Numbered from the stretch's first letter, positions 23,110 to 35,779 are shown. The stretch: DNA of 64,000 nt from Earliella scabrosa (GCA_022605405.1 JABYQQ010000003.1:2976001-3040000); one strand, 5' to 3'. Program-made: numbers and translations. The notes: generated by a model from the sequence alone, not told the origin.

Positions 23110-24645
23110 CTACCTCCTTATCACCCAATCCGCAAGCGTGTTCTTCTGGCTAGGTGCGTCCTTCGCGACCTTGCGTCTCTTCGCTGAAGGCGCCCCACTG
23201 GCAGCCTCACGCTCCGCATTCGCCATCTCCCCCCACAGATGTTCGAAGTCTTCCGTCTTCACGATCCCTCCACTCGCCTAACGCAGTCGCCTTAGCTGAT
23301 GAACACAGTCAATCGGAAATCTCGCGTACCTCCTTGTGTCCTCGCGCGAAGTCGTCGCCCATCGCCTCCCGCAAACCTGGCACACGCGATGCGTACTCCT
23401 TCAAGACTGCGATGATATCGGTCCCACCCTCTCCGGCCAGCGCCTTTCTGCTTCTCGCAACCCTGCAGGCAAAGTTCGTCATGCCCTGGTTATAGCCGTC
23501 GTTGGCGCACATGACGATTTCGAGCCGGGGTCCCTTGAGCGAGGATGACCAGCGGGTGGCGATGAGCTGCCGAACAGGTGAGCATATCCATCCCTACTGC
23601 TCGACTCGTACATAAAGCTTACCGGATGGATTTGAGCGGCACTAGTGATTCGGATCAGCGCGACACGCCCATCCCCTGAAAATGTTGGAGGCTTGCGTGC
23701 GCAACGGTCCGTCTCAGCCTTTACGTCCGCGCGTGCCGTGAACAGCCTCTGCACTTCCGTGCTCGTGCCCGGATATATCCAGTCCTTCGGAGACTTGCTG
23801 CTCAAAAGCGCGCGCCAGGCCGTATCTACGTCGTGCGCCGGAGAACGACGAGCTTATGAACGAGTGACAAGTGAGTTGCTATTCCAGTGAAGCGACGCGA
23901 TGAGGACGCACGAGCATTGACCAACCCGATAGCCTCCCCTAGGACCTTCTTCGTCCACTTTTTCAAGCACTCTCGCATGTCCGGAAACGGCGGCTCCCAC
24001 TTGAAGCTTGTCCCAAGGTCGCCCATCGTGCCCATCGCGCACAACCAATCCAGCCTCTCCTTCACCTCGCCCCTCTTCGCTCGTCCATCCAGGAGCTCGA
24101 CACACAAGACGTACGCGAGCGTACTCGCCGTCGCCACCGGCGGACACTGCGCTGCAGAACAAACCACAGCGCGGTCCGGGAACTCCGTGCTCCAGTGGTG
24201 GTCGATGACCAGCGTCTTCGTCGTCGGGTCGTCGACGATAGCCGGCCCGCCGCGGCTGCCTTGATCGGTGACGATGACGTAGCGCGCTCCGTAGCCCGCG
24301 ATGCGCTCGCGCTCGGAGGGGGCGTGGATGTTCGAGCCCTTGGCGGGGAAGTGAACGGAGAGGCGCGAGGGGGCGAGGCCGAGGTGGAGGAGGGTTGTGT
24401 AAACGATGAGGCCGCTGCATAGCCCGTCCGTGTCTTTGTCTGGGAGGAGGAGCGTCGGCATGTCCGATGTCGCGCTGGCTCAATCCCGTAGGTCAGCGAA
24501 GGATACCATTGGCAGGCATAGGAACTAGACTGATATCGCACCATTCTCTGATGAAGGACCGAGCGGACGAGAGTTGCTCGGCTGGAGCTGGCCAGGGTAT
24601 GGCCGGCTCTGGAGTTGGTGAAGGCGAGCGCGACGAATTGGACAT
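23110..24645 (-). CDS. DHH-family phosphoesterase (RecJ-like fold), fungal
   Basis: Predicted metal-dependent phosphoesterase of the DHH superfamily, which includes RecJ nucleases and exopolyphosphatases; the substrate here is unknown. Five exons on the minus strand: 24645..24542, 24474..23912, 23852..23623, 23566..23330, 23277..23110, giving 433 residues. The N-terminus is Ser/Pro-rich (MSNSSRSPSPTPEPAIPW). DHH motifs: LLLPDKDTDGLCSGL (motif I Asp), YVIVTDQGSRGG (motif II), LVIDHHWS (the DHH motif III) and MGTMGDLG (motif IV). The C-terminal part contains ANDGYNQGMTNFACRVARS, in the place of the DHHA1 substrate-binding domain, and a basic KRRK stretch that could be a nuclear signal. All phases agree. 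The next repeat unit begins about 300 bp upstream of its start. Confidence 0.85.
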
Positions 24646-24969
24646 GGTGAATCTTAAGCGCGGGGTCTGAGGTCCTGATAGAATATGTGAACGCGATGGA
24701 GCAGGTACTAGGATGAGTCTAGCACTATGGGGGTTTAAAATGAGGCGCATGGGAGCATGAGAGGGCACGTAGGGCTGTCCCGGTCAGCCACGGATCGAAC
24801 ACACGATGACGACGTGCACGTTGTCCAAATCGAGTACACCCGCGCCACAAGGCCAATCGTCCATCCTGAGTCTTGATCTTCCGTAGACGGAATGCACCAC
24901 GCGTGTCATGGCACAAAACAAAGAGAGAAAAATACATGATATCGATACTAGTAGTAGGTGTTGAATTAT
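24646..24969. promoter_or_regulatory. Upstream region of the DHH gene
   Basis: 324 bp from the DHH start codon to the edge of repeat unit A. No defined site recognised. Confidence 0.4.
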
Positions 24970-26250
24970 TCTCCGAGGCAGCTATCTCGGATACGTTCCA
25001 TCGCCGTATGTTGAGAGTGTTGAGGGTGGTGAGAGACTCGCCAATCGATGAGAGTGAATGTTAGCAATAGACTTGAAGCAGAGTTACAAGAAAGACAAAC
25101 GAGCGACGCAAGGCGATCGCGATTCGCGACAGACTGCGACAACGGAGCGGACTCGGACGAACTTGCCGCATCCGGAAAGTATCCGGAAGCGCCTCGGGGT
25201 CTGCCGGTAAGTATGTACACCTCGCCAGCTCTTCGCCGGTCTTCGCCACGGATCTGCTCTAGCTTCTTGAACTTGAAGTCCTTGCTTCTTGCTTTCTTGC
25301 CCATGACACGGCTCTTCATGTCCGGAAGTTGCACGGAGACCGCAAGGATTCCCTCAACTTGCGCGAAACGCACCGCGTCCAGCCCACCCGCGTCAGAGAC
25401 TCAGAGTACAGTGGGACCTCCACGAGGTCCTGCATGTCATATCGCGTCCGTCCGCCCGTTGAGGCTCAATCCTGTCCCACTCACTTTTCCGCGCACTGTC
25501 CAAGGTATGTTGTTGTGGCTGTATTCATCTTGGCGTGTGCGTGGACGCGATGGGAGTCAGGTGCATTGGCTACGAGCTAGCTGATCCAAGATATGGTACG
25601 TGTCACGTCGTTACCCTCGAGCTCACGCCTCGACCCGACGCCTGAAGGTGTGTCGGGTGTATTGGTGCGCTGTTGGCTGGCTTTGCCATCGGCTGTGGCA
25701 ATCCAAGCTCAGCATGCGGTGGAGGGCCGAGGCATACATCCCTTATTGACGTCCCGATATCGCTATGCCCAAAGACCTTGGCCGAGGCTCTGGTGCGTGT
25801 CGGTCTGATATAGTCATCCAGACTCAAGGACCATACCGCAGATTCCGTTTATTGTGACCTGCAAAATGCGACAGAGGCTCGCACAGTAGACGCAGATGGC
25901 CTCTTCAAGGACTGCGTCGGCCGCGTCATCTAATCCGTCGCGCCCTTCCAATGACTCGAAACGTCTCTCCACCGTCCTACTCGACCTCCTGACCCTTGGT
26001 CTACCCACTCCAATGTCGGCATTTACAACACCGTCACGGGATGATGTCGACACGGGGCACCGAAACGAGTCCATCACAGCTCGATTGTAGCACATCGTCA
26101 CGAAGACCCTCCCTGCGTTCTTCCGGACGACATCCTCGGCGTACATGGCTCACCCCTTGCGCCCATCGAGCCACGCTCACAGAGAGGTCATACGAGACTA
26201 TCAGATGCCAGAATCGGGCTCGGATGTCTCGTGGACGCTCTCTCTTGAAT
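24970..26250 (+). pseudogene. Decayed ABC transporter 5' part, repeat unit A
   Basis: Broken copy related to the intact ABC gene at 9853-12756, in the opposite orientation. 25165-25206 holds the family promoter core GGAAGCGCCTCGG. 25303-25520 is a scrambled first exon (GACCTCCACGAGGTCCTGCATGTC aligned with the WDLYEE region). ATATGGTACGTGTCACGT near 25585 corresponds to the end of the first exon and its donor, shared with units B and D. 25877-25925 reads ARTVDADGLFKDCVGRVI, matching TRTVDADALFKICVGRLV of the intact protein. The stretch near 26185 corresponds to the RRLYEIVNIPN segment. Several frameshifts and stops make it non-functional, and no ATPase part remains. Confidence 0.75.
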
Positions 26251-26259
26251 AGTTATTCG

Positions 26260-26720
26260 TGAGTTCGGTGCTATGCTGTCGTCCATCGGGTCTGATCATG
26301 GCTAGTCAGATTGTCCTGTGTGCGCCCGCCTCCACCAACTTGAAGCAAGTCGCCCGCCTGTACGATATCTGTACACCCAAGCCATACGACCTTCCCAAGA
26401 ACGAATCACGACTGCACCGTGTGCACTTTCCGCCCTGCGTGCGTACCCTCTCCTCATTCTTTGCTTGCCCTCCTCAAATCCGCGCCAGCATCACCCTCGA
26501 TCATCCGCCCCCAGTTTCAAGACGACCAGTATGTCCGCGCCTCGGCTATGCGGACGGGTTCGCTGCCCGGAGGGTACGACGTGTACTTACCACTTCGACT
26601 TTCTGGAGACGAAGACCGTTCGGGTGGAACATCAACTGCTCGTCCGTGTCCCGCCCCGGCTACAACACGTACACGACGATGGACCGACGCTGAGTCGGAG
26701 TCTAATTGAGAGGCTCGCAG
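26260..26720 (+). repeat. Repeated block 'R' of unknown nature, copy A
   Basis: Recurs at 38340-38800, 52320-52660 and 58450-58900. Readable segments: TNLKQVARLYDICTPKPYDL, then a stretch equivalent to a 60-70 nt intron in B and D, then IRASITLDH and YVRASAMRTGSL. In this copy the acceptor position reads CTCCTCAAAT where B and D have CTCCTCAG, so the splice site is lost. No family recognised. Confidence 0.6.
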
Positions 26721-27079
26721 CGCTGTGGATGCTCACGCGGGTCATGTTCGAGAGCGTGGAGTTAAGCCGACATCGGACAGCCCGAGCGCGTCGCGGGAAA
26801 CCAGCATGGTGAATGGTGAATAACCACTTTTCGATCAGCGTGCGCGTGCTGACGGGACACAGTGGTCGAATCAGTGGCAAGGTTATGGGCCCGGTCGGTT
26901 GGAGCTTGTGACCCTGCGCTCGGATCTTGAACCGCAACCGTGATGCTCGCGGTCTCCGCGATCCTCTATTCTCGACTCTCCCCCGGAAGGTGGCCACTTG
27001 CCTTGCTGCAATCACGCTCTCGGTCTCGGGGGCTCGGGCTCGAGCCGTCGGGCGTCTACGCCTTGACCCTCTCCCCAAC
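26721..27079. other. Repeat-unit A spacer
   Basis: Similar to 38760-39060 of unit B (for example TCACGCGGGTC and the end of the block around GATCAGCGTGCGCGTGCTGACGGG). No gene recognised. Confidence 0.4.
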
Positions 27080-27640
27080 AGTGCTCACCGGAGATCGCTC
27101 GAGGGACGTCATCTCGTGGGGAAAGGAAAGGAGAGGCACGGTCGAGGCAGGGTGCGGTCGGCCGACCGCAGGCCCGACGGGAGATGGTTACGACTCACTG
27201 GCAAGAAGCTAGCTTGAGGTCTGTCGATCTGAGAGTTGGACATCGAACCTCAACCCGGGTGCGAGTGCACTTTGCATCATGGCACGCACGGCCGATGCCA
27301 ATGCTGGTCGAGTGCTAGATGGCGCGGGCGACTGTCTTCGGTGCAATCGCGAAGCCTTTTGCGATGCAGCAATAGGACCGGTAACGAGGCGGGGACGGGG
27401 ACGGGAACGGGGCGCGCGGACACGCACAGAACACCTCGCAAGGACTCACAGGCGAGAGCTTGAACAGCGCTCGACGCACGCACGCAGGGCGAATCCGGAC
27501 GTGTGTACCACGATCCCATCGAGCCACATACCACGCGCATCTGGGTTCCTCAGCAGGATCTCCAGCTTTCCATCGTCTGCGGGCGGCCCCCGCGTCGGTC
27601 CCCGCCGATGTCCCGTTCTCCCCTCGATGCATCCAGCGAT
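27080..27640. repeat. Repeated block 'H', copy A
   Basis: Closely matches 39070-39560 of unit B: GTCTGTCGATCT, AGAGTTGGACATCGAACCTC, ATGGCACGCACGGCCGA, GGCGCGGGCGACTGTCTTCG and CCCATCGAGCCA occur in the same order, with indels between them. A more diverged version is at about 53160-53520 in unit C. Short open frames shift between copies, which argues against a conserved protein. Confidence 0.7.
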
Positions 27641-28389
27641 GAGCGAGTTGGCTGCTATGGAGGTCGACAGTACGGGACAGAACCAACGCCATGAAAGGAA
27701 GAAGAATGTCGGTACCCTGACCTCGCGTACGTACTTGTCAGCGGCGACATGTGGACAAACTATGAGCTGTGGCACCAGCCTGGGTGTGTATTGAGTCTTC
27801 CTAACGTCAGGTGCATCATTACGAGTCTGGGAGGAGATCTAGAAGAAATCAAAGGAGGACCAATCATCACGGACACTTGCGAGAGTAGAAATGATTCGAC
27901 ACGGCAAGCTCCGGGACGGGGTGCCGGAGGCATGACTAAGGCTCGCATGCCAGCTTCTAGACACTCGTATGTACCTCATCTCGAATCGAGTCTGCCCTCG
28001 CCGGTGAAAGTCTTATGTAGCAGCGGAGTGTGATGTGGAGCCGAGCTGCATACACTAGAGCTCGCACGTTCAGGCTGTGTCAGAGTGATTTATCGCAAAT
28101 CGTTAGATCATCCTAGGCCTAATGAGTCAGACTCTCTGGTCGGATTCGTTATTGTTCGTATGTCTGGTTGAACTTCGTGCATCCGGCGCGTGCACTGTTT
28201 TACCACCGAAATTAGTCCTGTTCCTCCTCCTCCTCCTCGTGCTGCGATCATACAGTTATGCAGCTCGGGATACGTTGCTCAGTGCTGTTACAGTCAGTCA
28301 GAATTTGCCCGTGGCGGCATCAACTACTAGTATGCTCTGATGCTTCCTCATTCATCATACCAAACAGGGATAGGGCACACTTTCACGTG
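27641..28389. other. Spacer before STAND gene 1
   Basis: From about 28020 onward the sequence matches the region before STAND gene 3 (62020 onward): GTGATGTGG, GAGCTGCAT, GACTGTGTCAG-like and GCAAATC-like stretches in order. No gene recognised. Confidence 0.5.
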
Positions 28390-28562
28390 CGGAGAGTCAC
28401 GCTTGACGCCTTCTCGGACCTAACATTTGTCAATCTCTGGACTGCGATCTGTCCAGGCTATGTGTATGAATGCACTGGTATGGCCACCACCCGCACTTCC
28501 GCATCTTCCTCGCTAACCTAATCATCTGCACCATCACCTCCCAGTATTCACCTCGATCGACA
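28390..28562 (+). promoter_or_regulatory. Conserved upstream region of STAND gene 1
   Basis: GCTTGACGCCTTCTCGGAC, GAATGCACTGG and CACCTCCC-type stretches before the start codon are shared with 40900-41079 and 62240-62418 before the other two STAND genes. All three therefore keep a common promoter and 5' leader. Confidence 0.6.
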
Positions 28563-31500
28563 ATGTCACTGGTACATTCCTCTGGGCTCTCGTCTGGAAA
28601 ACGAAAGAAAGCCATTCGAAGAACAGTAGAGGATGTAGTCAATGTCCTGAAGGTCCTGAAGGCTGGAACGTCGCAGCCATGTCCACCGGCAGCAACAATT
28701 GCAGAGCTCCTTATCATGGTGTGCGAGGCTTTCAAGGTACGAGTACTCTTTCGTCCACAATATCCGACAAACGGTCTGACCCCTACAGAAATCATGCGAT
28801 AACGTCGAAGCGATCGAGGAGCTGAAATCCCATATCTATGACCTACAAACCGCGCTCTCACCTCTGCAATCCGCAGACCCAAGGGATCCATTGTCTTCTG
28901 TTCTTGAGAATGTTGTCCCCCTATTCCAGAAGTGAGACATTCCATCTCACCCAAAGGGTCTCTTGTCTCACGTGCAATGTGCGAATGACAGCACAGTGCA
29001 TGAGATAACAGGAGACATTGAAGAAGTCTCGAAGCGTTCGCGATTGAAGAGCATATTGAGTGCGAATGATACGTCGGAGAGAATTGCCGGTTGTGTCAAG
29101 AGGTTGTCACAGTGTGTCCACTCGCTGCTGGTGCGTTAGTTGTCAACGTCGGTAGACCCATGTACTGATATCGTGTAGGTCGGTATTGCGGCTGACAACA
29201 ACCGGATTGGAAATGTTCGTCACCAGTTAGCTGTATCTGTATCCGTTCCTCCTGTTAACGCTCCAGTAGGCCATTCACGAGAACGTAGAAGAGTTGCGTA
29301 GGGACGTCGGAGACATATCAGCCATGATCGACACTGTGAGTTCCCTATCAACTTATGCACTGGTCAGAGCTCACATTTGACACATACTCTCTAGCAGAAC
29401 AACGGTAGCAATCTACCCTCATATACCTAGAAGCGCTTCTGATGCTCATGTAATAGTGGTTCCCGGACTTCGTCGAGTCGCCGATGCTCGATTCGATTAC
29501 TACAGGAGTGGCCGTTCTACCTGCACGGAGAATACTCGTCTAGAGGCGCTCTCGACGATCTACCATTGGCTTGTTCCAGGCCATCCTAGCCTCGAGGAAC
29601 TTCCTGCCCCTCTCATGGATACAAGCAGCGACAAGCCCGCGTTCTGGATCAATGGAGTCGCCGGCTCCGGGAAGTCGACCATCGCGCAGACCACCGCCCA
29701 GTGGTGCATGGACCAGGACATCCTTGCTGCGAGTTTTTTCTGCGCGCGCGACGGGAACCGGAGCAACGTGCAGCTTATCATCCCTACAATTGCTTACCAG
29801 CTCAGCTCTCACTCATCCGAGTTTGCGACGGCGCTCGCTGCTGCTGTCAAGGCCGATACGGACATTCATATGGCGTATGCATCCCAACAGCTTCGCAAGC
29901 TGATCGTTGGACCGCTAAAGAGGTTACCGGCTACTGAGCCACTTGCAAGATTTGTCGTCATCATTGACGCCCTTGATGAGTGCACTGACGACGCAGCTAT
30001 CTCCGTCATTCTCACCGCGCTCTCAGCGCACGTCGACGACCTCGCGCCCCTCAAGTTCATTATCACAAGCCGTCCGGAGCTTCATATTGTCTCCGGGTTC
30101 AAGCTCAAACCCCTAATCCAGACCACCGAGCAGCTGGTACTCACCGCAGTTCCGGAAGAACTGACGGCGCGCGACATCGGTATCTATCTTCGTGAGGAGT
30201 TCAAGACCGTTTGTGAGAGCCGAGGTCTTGACCCTGCCTGGCCTGCGGATCACGACGTCGAGTTTCTCATCGAGAAGTCCAACGGTCTTTTCATCTACGC
30301 TGCAACGGTGGCCAAGGTCGTGTGTGGCGAGAACATAGAGGATCCTGGCGAGCAGCTGAAGATCCTGCTATTGCAGATGGGCGACTCTCCATCCTCCGAG
30401 TCCGGACCTCGCCTCACCCAAGAGTCCCGCTTTGGACAGCTCGATAGGCTTTACCTGCAAGTACTGGGATCTGCGTTCCCGGATATGAGTGCTCTCAAGA
30501 AGCACTTCCTGGGTGCTCTTGCGCTCGCTCCTGACCGGGTCTCCTTGCACACAATCGCAGTCATGTTTGGGGCCAACGCACATGTCCTTTCCACTTTCCT
30601 TTCTCGTCTACAGTCCATCATCCTTCCATCGGCCTCGCATGACGAGCCTCTCCGTCTCAGTCACCTATCGTTCGCGGATTTCATCGTCGATCCTGCACGA
30701 TGTACCAACGCACAATATTTCGTTGACCGACACATGCAGCATGCGGCCATGGCGAAGGGATGCCTGAATATCTTGACCAGCCAACTACGGTTCAACATCT
30801 GCGATGTTAAGCATACGACCATGCTGAACGAGGAGATTCCGGACCTAGGAGACAGGATCTCCCAGCACATCCCTCCCCATCTCCAATACGCCTGTCGTCA
30901 CTGGGCATACCACATGACGAATGCCAAGATTGATCAGGAGCTACACACCCTTGTCACCCGATTCTCTGAGCGCAGCCTTCTTGACTGGCTCGCTGCGCTG
31001 AGCATCCTCGGCTCGATGGGAATCACAGTCGAGGCACTTCAAAGTAGTCGACGTGCTCTTGAAGTGAGTATCATAAGGGATGAGTAACTCTGTGCTACAT
31101 GACCCACCTTTATTTCAGAACATATCATCTCCGCGATCTCAGAATACGGCACGCCGGATGCTCTATGACTGCGAGAGAGCTGTGCGACTCACGTATCCCG
31201 CAGTAGCAGCATCATGGTCCGAAGTCTACCGATCCATTCTCTCCTTCAGTCCCACCAAGAGTCTCCTCCTGCAGACATACACAAAGCAACCTTCACCCCT
31301 CCTCGGGCTCGAGTACCTCTCTCTCAAATCGGGCGCATGGACACATTGGCCACATGACACTCTGTCCATCGATACACAACACCAGAAGGTTGACTTCATC
31401 GCAGTCTCTCCAGATGGTCATACTGTTGTGTTTGGGGCAGAGGACACGATAGGTGTCTGCAATGCACGCACAGGGGCGCTATTACACACAATGCCCACTA

Positions 31501-33527
31501 CAGATCCAGATCCAGTGTATTGTGTCGCCGCCATCTCTCCAGACGGCCAGCGAGTTCTCTCCTGTACCTCCCACAAGAGCTCGCGGGGGCTTGTAGAGGA
31601 GTGGGATATTGCGACTGGGGCATGTCTCAGCTCATCTCAACATCTACATTCTGGCCAGGTGCTGGACATGAAGTACTCTCCTGATGGCCAACACACTGCT
31701 TTGTGCTCCGGAGACGCAGTCAAGACGATCTCTATATGGAACACGGGCTCAACAGCCGATTCCGCCACCGTTCTGACTGGGCACGAAGGTCGGATCCGTC
31801 GAATCACATTCACCAGAGACAGTACACTCCTCCTCTCGGCATCAGATGACCACACAGCGCGGGTCTGGGATGTCCAAACCAAGCAGTGCATTCACAGCCT
31901 TCAGCACGAAACCGTGGTCTACTCTATTTCCATCTCGCATGACGACGTACTGGCGGCATGTGGCTGCGATGATGGGGTTCTAACGTTGTGGGAGATGCAC
32001 ACCTGGTCTACTGTCCTCCGCATCCGGACGAAGCTGACATCCTGGAGGGCTGTTGACTTCTCCCCGGATGACACAAAGCTTGCTGCCGGCTCCGAGCATG
32101 GGTTTATCGAAATCTACGACGTTGTGACGGGTCACCTCCTTTCCACACTCTTTGAACACGGCCTCCGAAGCGCAATATGGACCTTGCAGTATGCGCCCAA
32201 CGGACAGTATATTGTCTCAGCCGGTGGAGATTCCCTTGTGCGCATCACACATATGCAACCTGAGTCGATACTCGTCCAGTCTCAAGACGCGATGTCACGA
32301 CAGCCAGAATCAATGGTGCGACCACTCATCCGCTTCTCTCGCAAAGCCATAAACCAGAAGCAACAACGCCCACGGACACCGACCCTGGTTCGCTCCATCA
32401 GCTTCAGTCCCTACGGCACTGTTGTAGCCTGCGGGGGTTTAGGCATTGGTCTTGTCATTATGGACACTCTCAGTGGCGAGGAGAAGACGCGTTTTCTAGG
32501 GAAAGCTGACAATCCCGAAGTCACGTATCTGAAGTGGTCATCAACTGGACACCTCATGGCGGCTACCCTTGTGGACAAGGACTGCAAGATTTATATCTGG
32601 AGATCCAACGGTTTCCATGGCTCGTACGCCACCAAGCCTGCCTTTGTAGTCGACCATCTGAATAGCGAAGTGTGGGCGGGATGCTTTGCTCACGACGACC
32701 AATCTATCGTGTACGGAGATTTGAATGCCATCCACCTCTACACTCTCCGAGCCGATCAGCCGGCCGCGCCTCTTCGCACTGTTCACCGAGGAAACGGCCG
32801 CATCACAACTATAGCTGTTTCTTCGGACTCCACGTTGGTTCTGGCAGGCTTCCTTGACAGCTCATCACCGACACCTATTCCAAACGCATACCCTCCACCT
32901 TCATATGCTCCACGCCATGTTGTAGACGGCTATGGGCGTCGCACTGCTTTTCCATCTGTATATCCTACCCTGCGACTCATCGATCTTCGATCTGGGCAGG
33001 TTCTGTGGATGGAGAACTGCAACATCATGCTCACATCCGTCGCGTTCAGCTTGGATTCCACGCGGGCCTTGGTGGGGAAGTTCGGCGGCATATCTCTCCT
33101 CAATATCTCGCAATATCGTCCTCAACCCGATTCTCGCTCGGACCACATGGATACCGCATCCTTGACCTCTCCCGAGCTTCAGACGGTTCACTCTAGGGAG
33201 CACAACGAAGCTGTATTCTTCTCAGAGGACGGTCAGGCAATCGTCTCCAACACCTCCTTCACATCCCTCCCCATGGACCACATGCCCCTTGATCACTCAT
33301 CGGAGCCCTCTAACACGCCCGTGTACATAGTCGAGCATGGATGGGTATGGCGAATAGTGGCACACCGTCGTCGTCGTATAGGTTGGATCCCTTCGGAGTT
33401 CCGAGATGGACGTGACTCCCGATGGATGCGCCACAAGGGAGGGATGGCGATTAAAGGGAATCAGCTTGCCTTCAGTCGAAAGGACGGGGCCATGACGTTG
33501 ATCCACGTCGTCGATCGCTCAACTTAG
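28563..33527 (+). CDS. STAND/NLR-type receptor 1: N-terminal helical domain, NACHT, WD40
   Basis: Fungal signal-transducing ATPase of the NACHT-WD40 class, thought to act in non-self recognition and regulated cell death. Eight exons: 28563..28736, 28789..28931, 28992..29130, 29179..29214, 29270..29335, 29395..29404, 29457..31063, 31119..33527, giving 1527 residues. Residues 1-186 are predicted helical (KRKKAIRRTVEDVVNVLKVL, AIEELKSHIYDLQTALSPLQ, ENVEELRRDVGDI), perhaps a HeLo/MLKL-like four-helix domain; this is inference. NACHT: Walker A GVAGSGKST (256-264), Walker B FVVIIDALDEC (355-365), sensor FIITSRPE. About 14 WD40-like repeats fill residues 726-1460 (SPDG, ARVWDVQTK and similar), suggesting two seven-bladed propellers. 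The C-terminus is RRRRIGWIPSEFRDG. Exon 6 is a 10-nt micro-exon. No defects seen. Confidence 0.9.
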
Positions 33528-34500
33528 GACTCATGTGTCTCTGTACTACTACGTACTTTCGGATGTTCTAGGACGCACATTGTGTATCGAGATGCCTGAC
33601 ATACGTGTACCTATGATGTATCAGGCAGCTTCATCCAAGTACTACTCGAATTGACGCTATTCTGACGTACGGACCCTCGATGGCGCGAACGATACTCGCG
33701 AACGGCGGCTGGAAAGCCTCAGGGCATACTGCAGGCCTGCATACGAAATCAAGGACCCGTGTCAGCTACGAGTCGCAAGGAGATACTACGGAACAGCTGA
33801 CCATGCTCTGAAGAAGTGTCTTGCTCGCATTGATGTGACAGTTCGTACGCCGGTTGAGATCAGCCGTCGTCTGGTACGCTGGCGAGAATGAGAGGCGCTG
33901 TGATCGGTCCAGAAGAGTAAAGAGAGCGAGATGACTCACTCATATGGGTAGACCAGCGGCACTCTCCGCTCTACGAAGCTTCCGATGGGCAATCCCAAGC
34001 CAAGCGTCTAAGGTTGCCTCCGTCGGTCAAAGTATGACTGAATGTCACGATGGCGTCGTCGGCGACGCGAGGTCGCCTACATCAATGAGAAAGCGTGAAT
34101 AGGTAGGAGAGAAAGAGAGTGTGTTGGATTTCACGGTCGGAGGTTTGCAAAGCTCCGCAACTCGGAACGGATAATGCACGCCAAGTCGTTGATCGGACTC
34201 AAGGAGACACCGCGCGTGACGGCGGGGGAGAAGGATTGCGATGAGAACGAGCAAACTCCCCTGCGGTGGGGCGGACAACAGCTCCCTGCTGAATGGTGCG
34301 AGAGTAATGAACGTACATACTTCATAAAAGGTCTGCGTGTGACTGATCGGCACTCCAAGATGCATACGCACCTCTTCCAGCCTCTCACGCGTCCCCTTGA
34401 GCATTCTCTCGACCTGCATGCCTTTCTTCCCTCCGTCCTCCAAGTTATCGCCCGTCCATCGGAGGCCGCTGACATGGAGACGTCCGTCACGGACATGATC
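33528..34500. other. Spacer after STAND gene 1, start of repeat unit B
   Basis: No gene recognised. Overlapping frames on both strands at 34045-34800 lack motifs. Confidence 0.4.
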
Positions 34501-34512
34501 GTCCATCCCTGA

Positions 34513-34695
34513 GTGCCGGGCCGCGGAGATGAGTAGAAGCTGCTCGCGCAACTATGCTGTGTGCTGGTGCCCAATCTGAAGGAAACTCGCTGTCGGGTTC
34601 GGGGGTCTCTCACCCGGGTCCCGGGCCGCGGAGGTGAGTAGGAGGCAACGCATGCAGCAGGTAGCTCGTTTTCAGGTTCGGGGGTCCGTCTAGCC
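34513..34695. repeat. Imperfect short tandem duplication
   Basis: CCGGGCCGCGGAG(A/G)TGAGTAG occurs at 34516 and 34621, and (G/A)GGTTCGGGGGTC at about 34595 and 34674. The spacing differs between the two pairs (105 and 79 bp), so the second copy has lost about 26 bp. Confidence 0.6.
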
Positions 34696-35779
34696 GTTCC
34701 ACGATCGAGCGTACCGTCAATGCGGATACAGGTCGCACGATGACTAGAGCTCGCGGGAGGGACGCGCGGCAAGATATTCAGATACGTGGGCACTACAGAC
34801 ACGACACAATGGTGAGCATGTGGCGCCTGACGTGCAACCTAATGTCTACTCACTCAATTAACATGAATGGTCCATCTACATCGCAGAACCAGAACCCGAG
34901 CGACCCTGAAATACAACGCATCGAATGGCTGCGCGGGGCGGACGATGGGGCTGATGAGGTTGGAACTGAACGCCAGGAGCCGGGCGGCACAAGAGCAGTG
35001 AGATCGTCCGAATGAGCCTTACGAGCCGACGTGCCGTGTGCAGATGCGCGGGTTGGAGGGGGCACCGGGATGCGCCAGTAGGAGGTATAGGGGTCGTCCG
35101 TGAGGAATCGGGATGCTTCAAACCTAACTCGAGCGACCAGCACATCCACGGAGCCTGGAAGACCGTAGCACGACGCGCGAGGGCTTGTAGGATGACTGAT
35201 CCAATGAGAGTCGACTAACAGCGGTTTATGGCCAGGATTGCAAGTCCGTACTTCATCGTCGCAGCCTTGGTTGAACAGCTCGACTTGTCGTTCGAGCTAG
35301 GACTCGAACTCGAGCCTGTTCGGAGCTGGGTGACAGCGTCGAATGGGATCGACTCGGCAAGGCGGGCCGCATGGAAGCGAGCGAGCTAGCATGCTGCTGG
35401 CTGGCGGTCCAAACGATACTACCGAGTGTCGCTGGAGAATGGATGGGGACAAGGGCATGCTCGCCGCCTGGCGGTCCACAATGTTGCCAACCCTGAGGCC
35501 TGAAGAAGTACACTTGCTCAAGGACTTGATATCCTTCTCGTTCGAAATGATGACAAGCTGCACGTGGTAAACGCTCGCTACGCTGCATGCGTTGTGTCTG
35601 TCGGAATGGACCCTAGCCGAGAGTAACGCCACTCCGAGCTCTGCGGACGGCAGATATGGTGTCAGATTTGAGCTTGCGCTACCCCAAGGTGCGAATACTC
35701 ACCACAGGTGCCTCTCCATACTGCAGGTCTCACAAGACTAGCATTATTGTTCGGAACAGGTGCGCTCGTCCGACTCGAG
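34696..35779. other. Repeat-unit B, no gene recognised
   Basis: Spacer sequence with short unconserved frames only. GTGCGAATACTCACCACAGGTGCCTC at about 35690-35716 resembles the start of block X (36045), a partial internal duplication. Confidence 0.4.
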
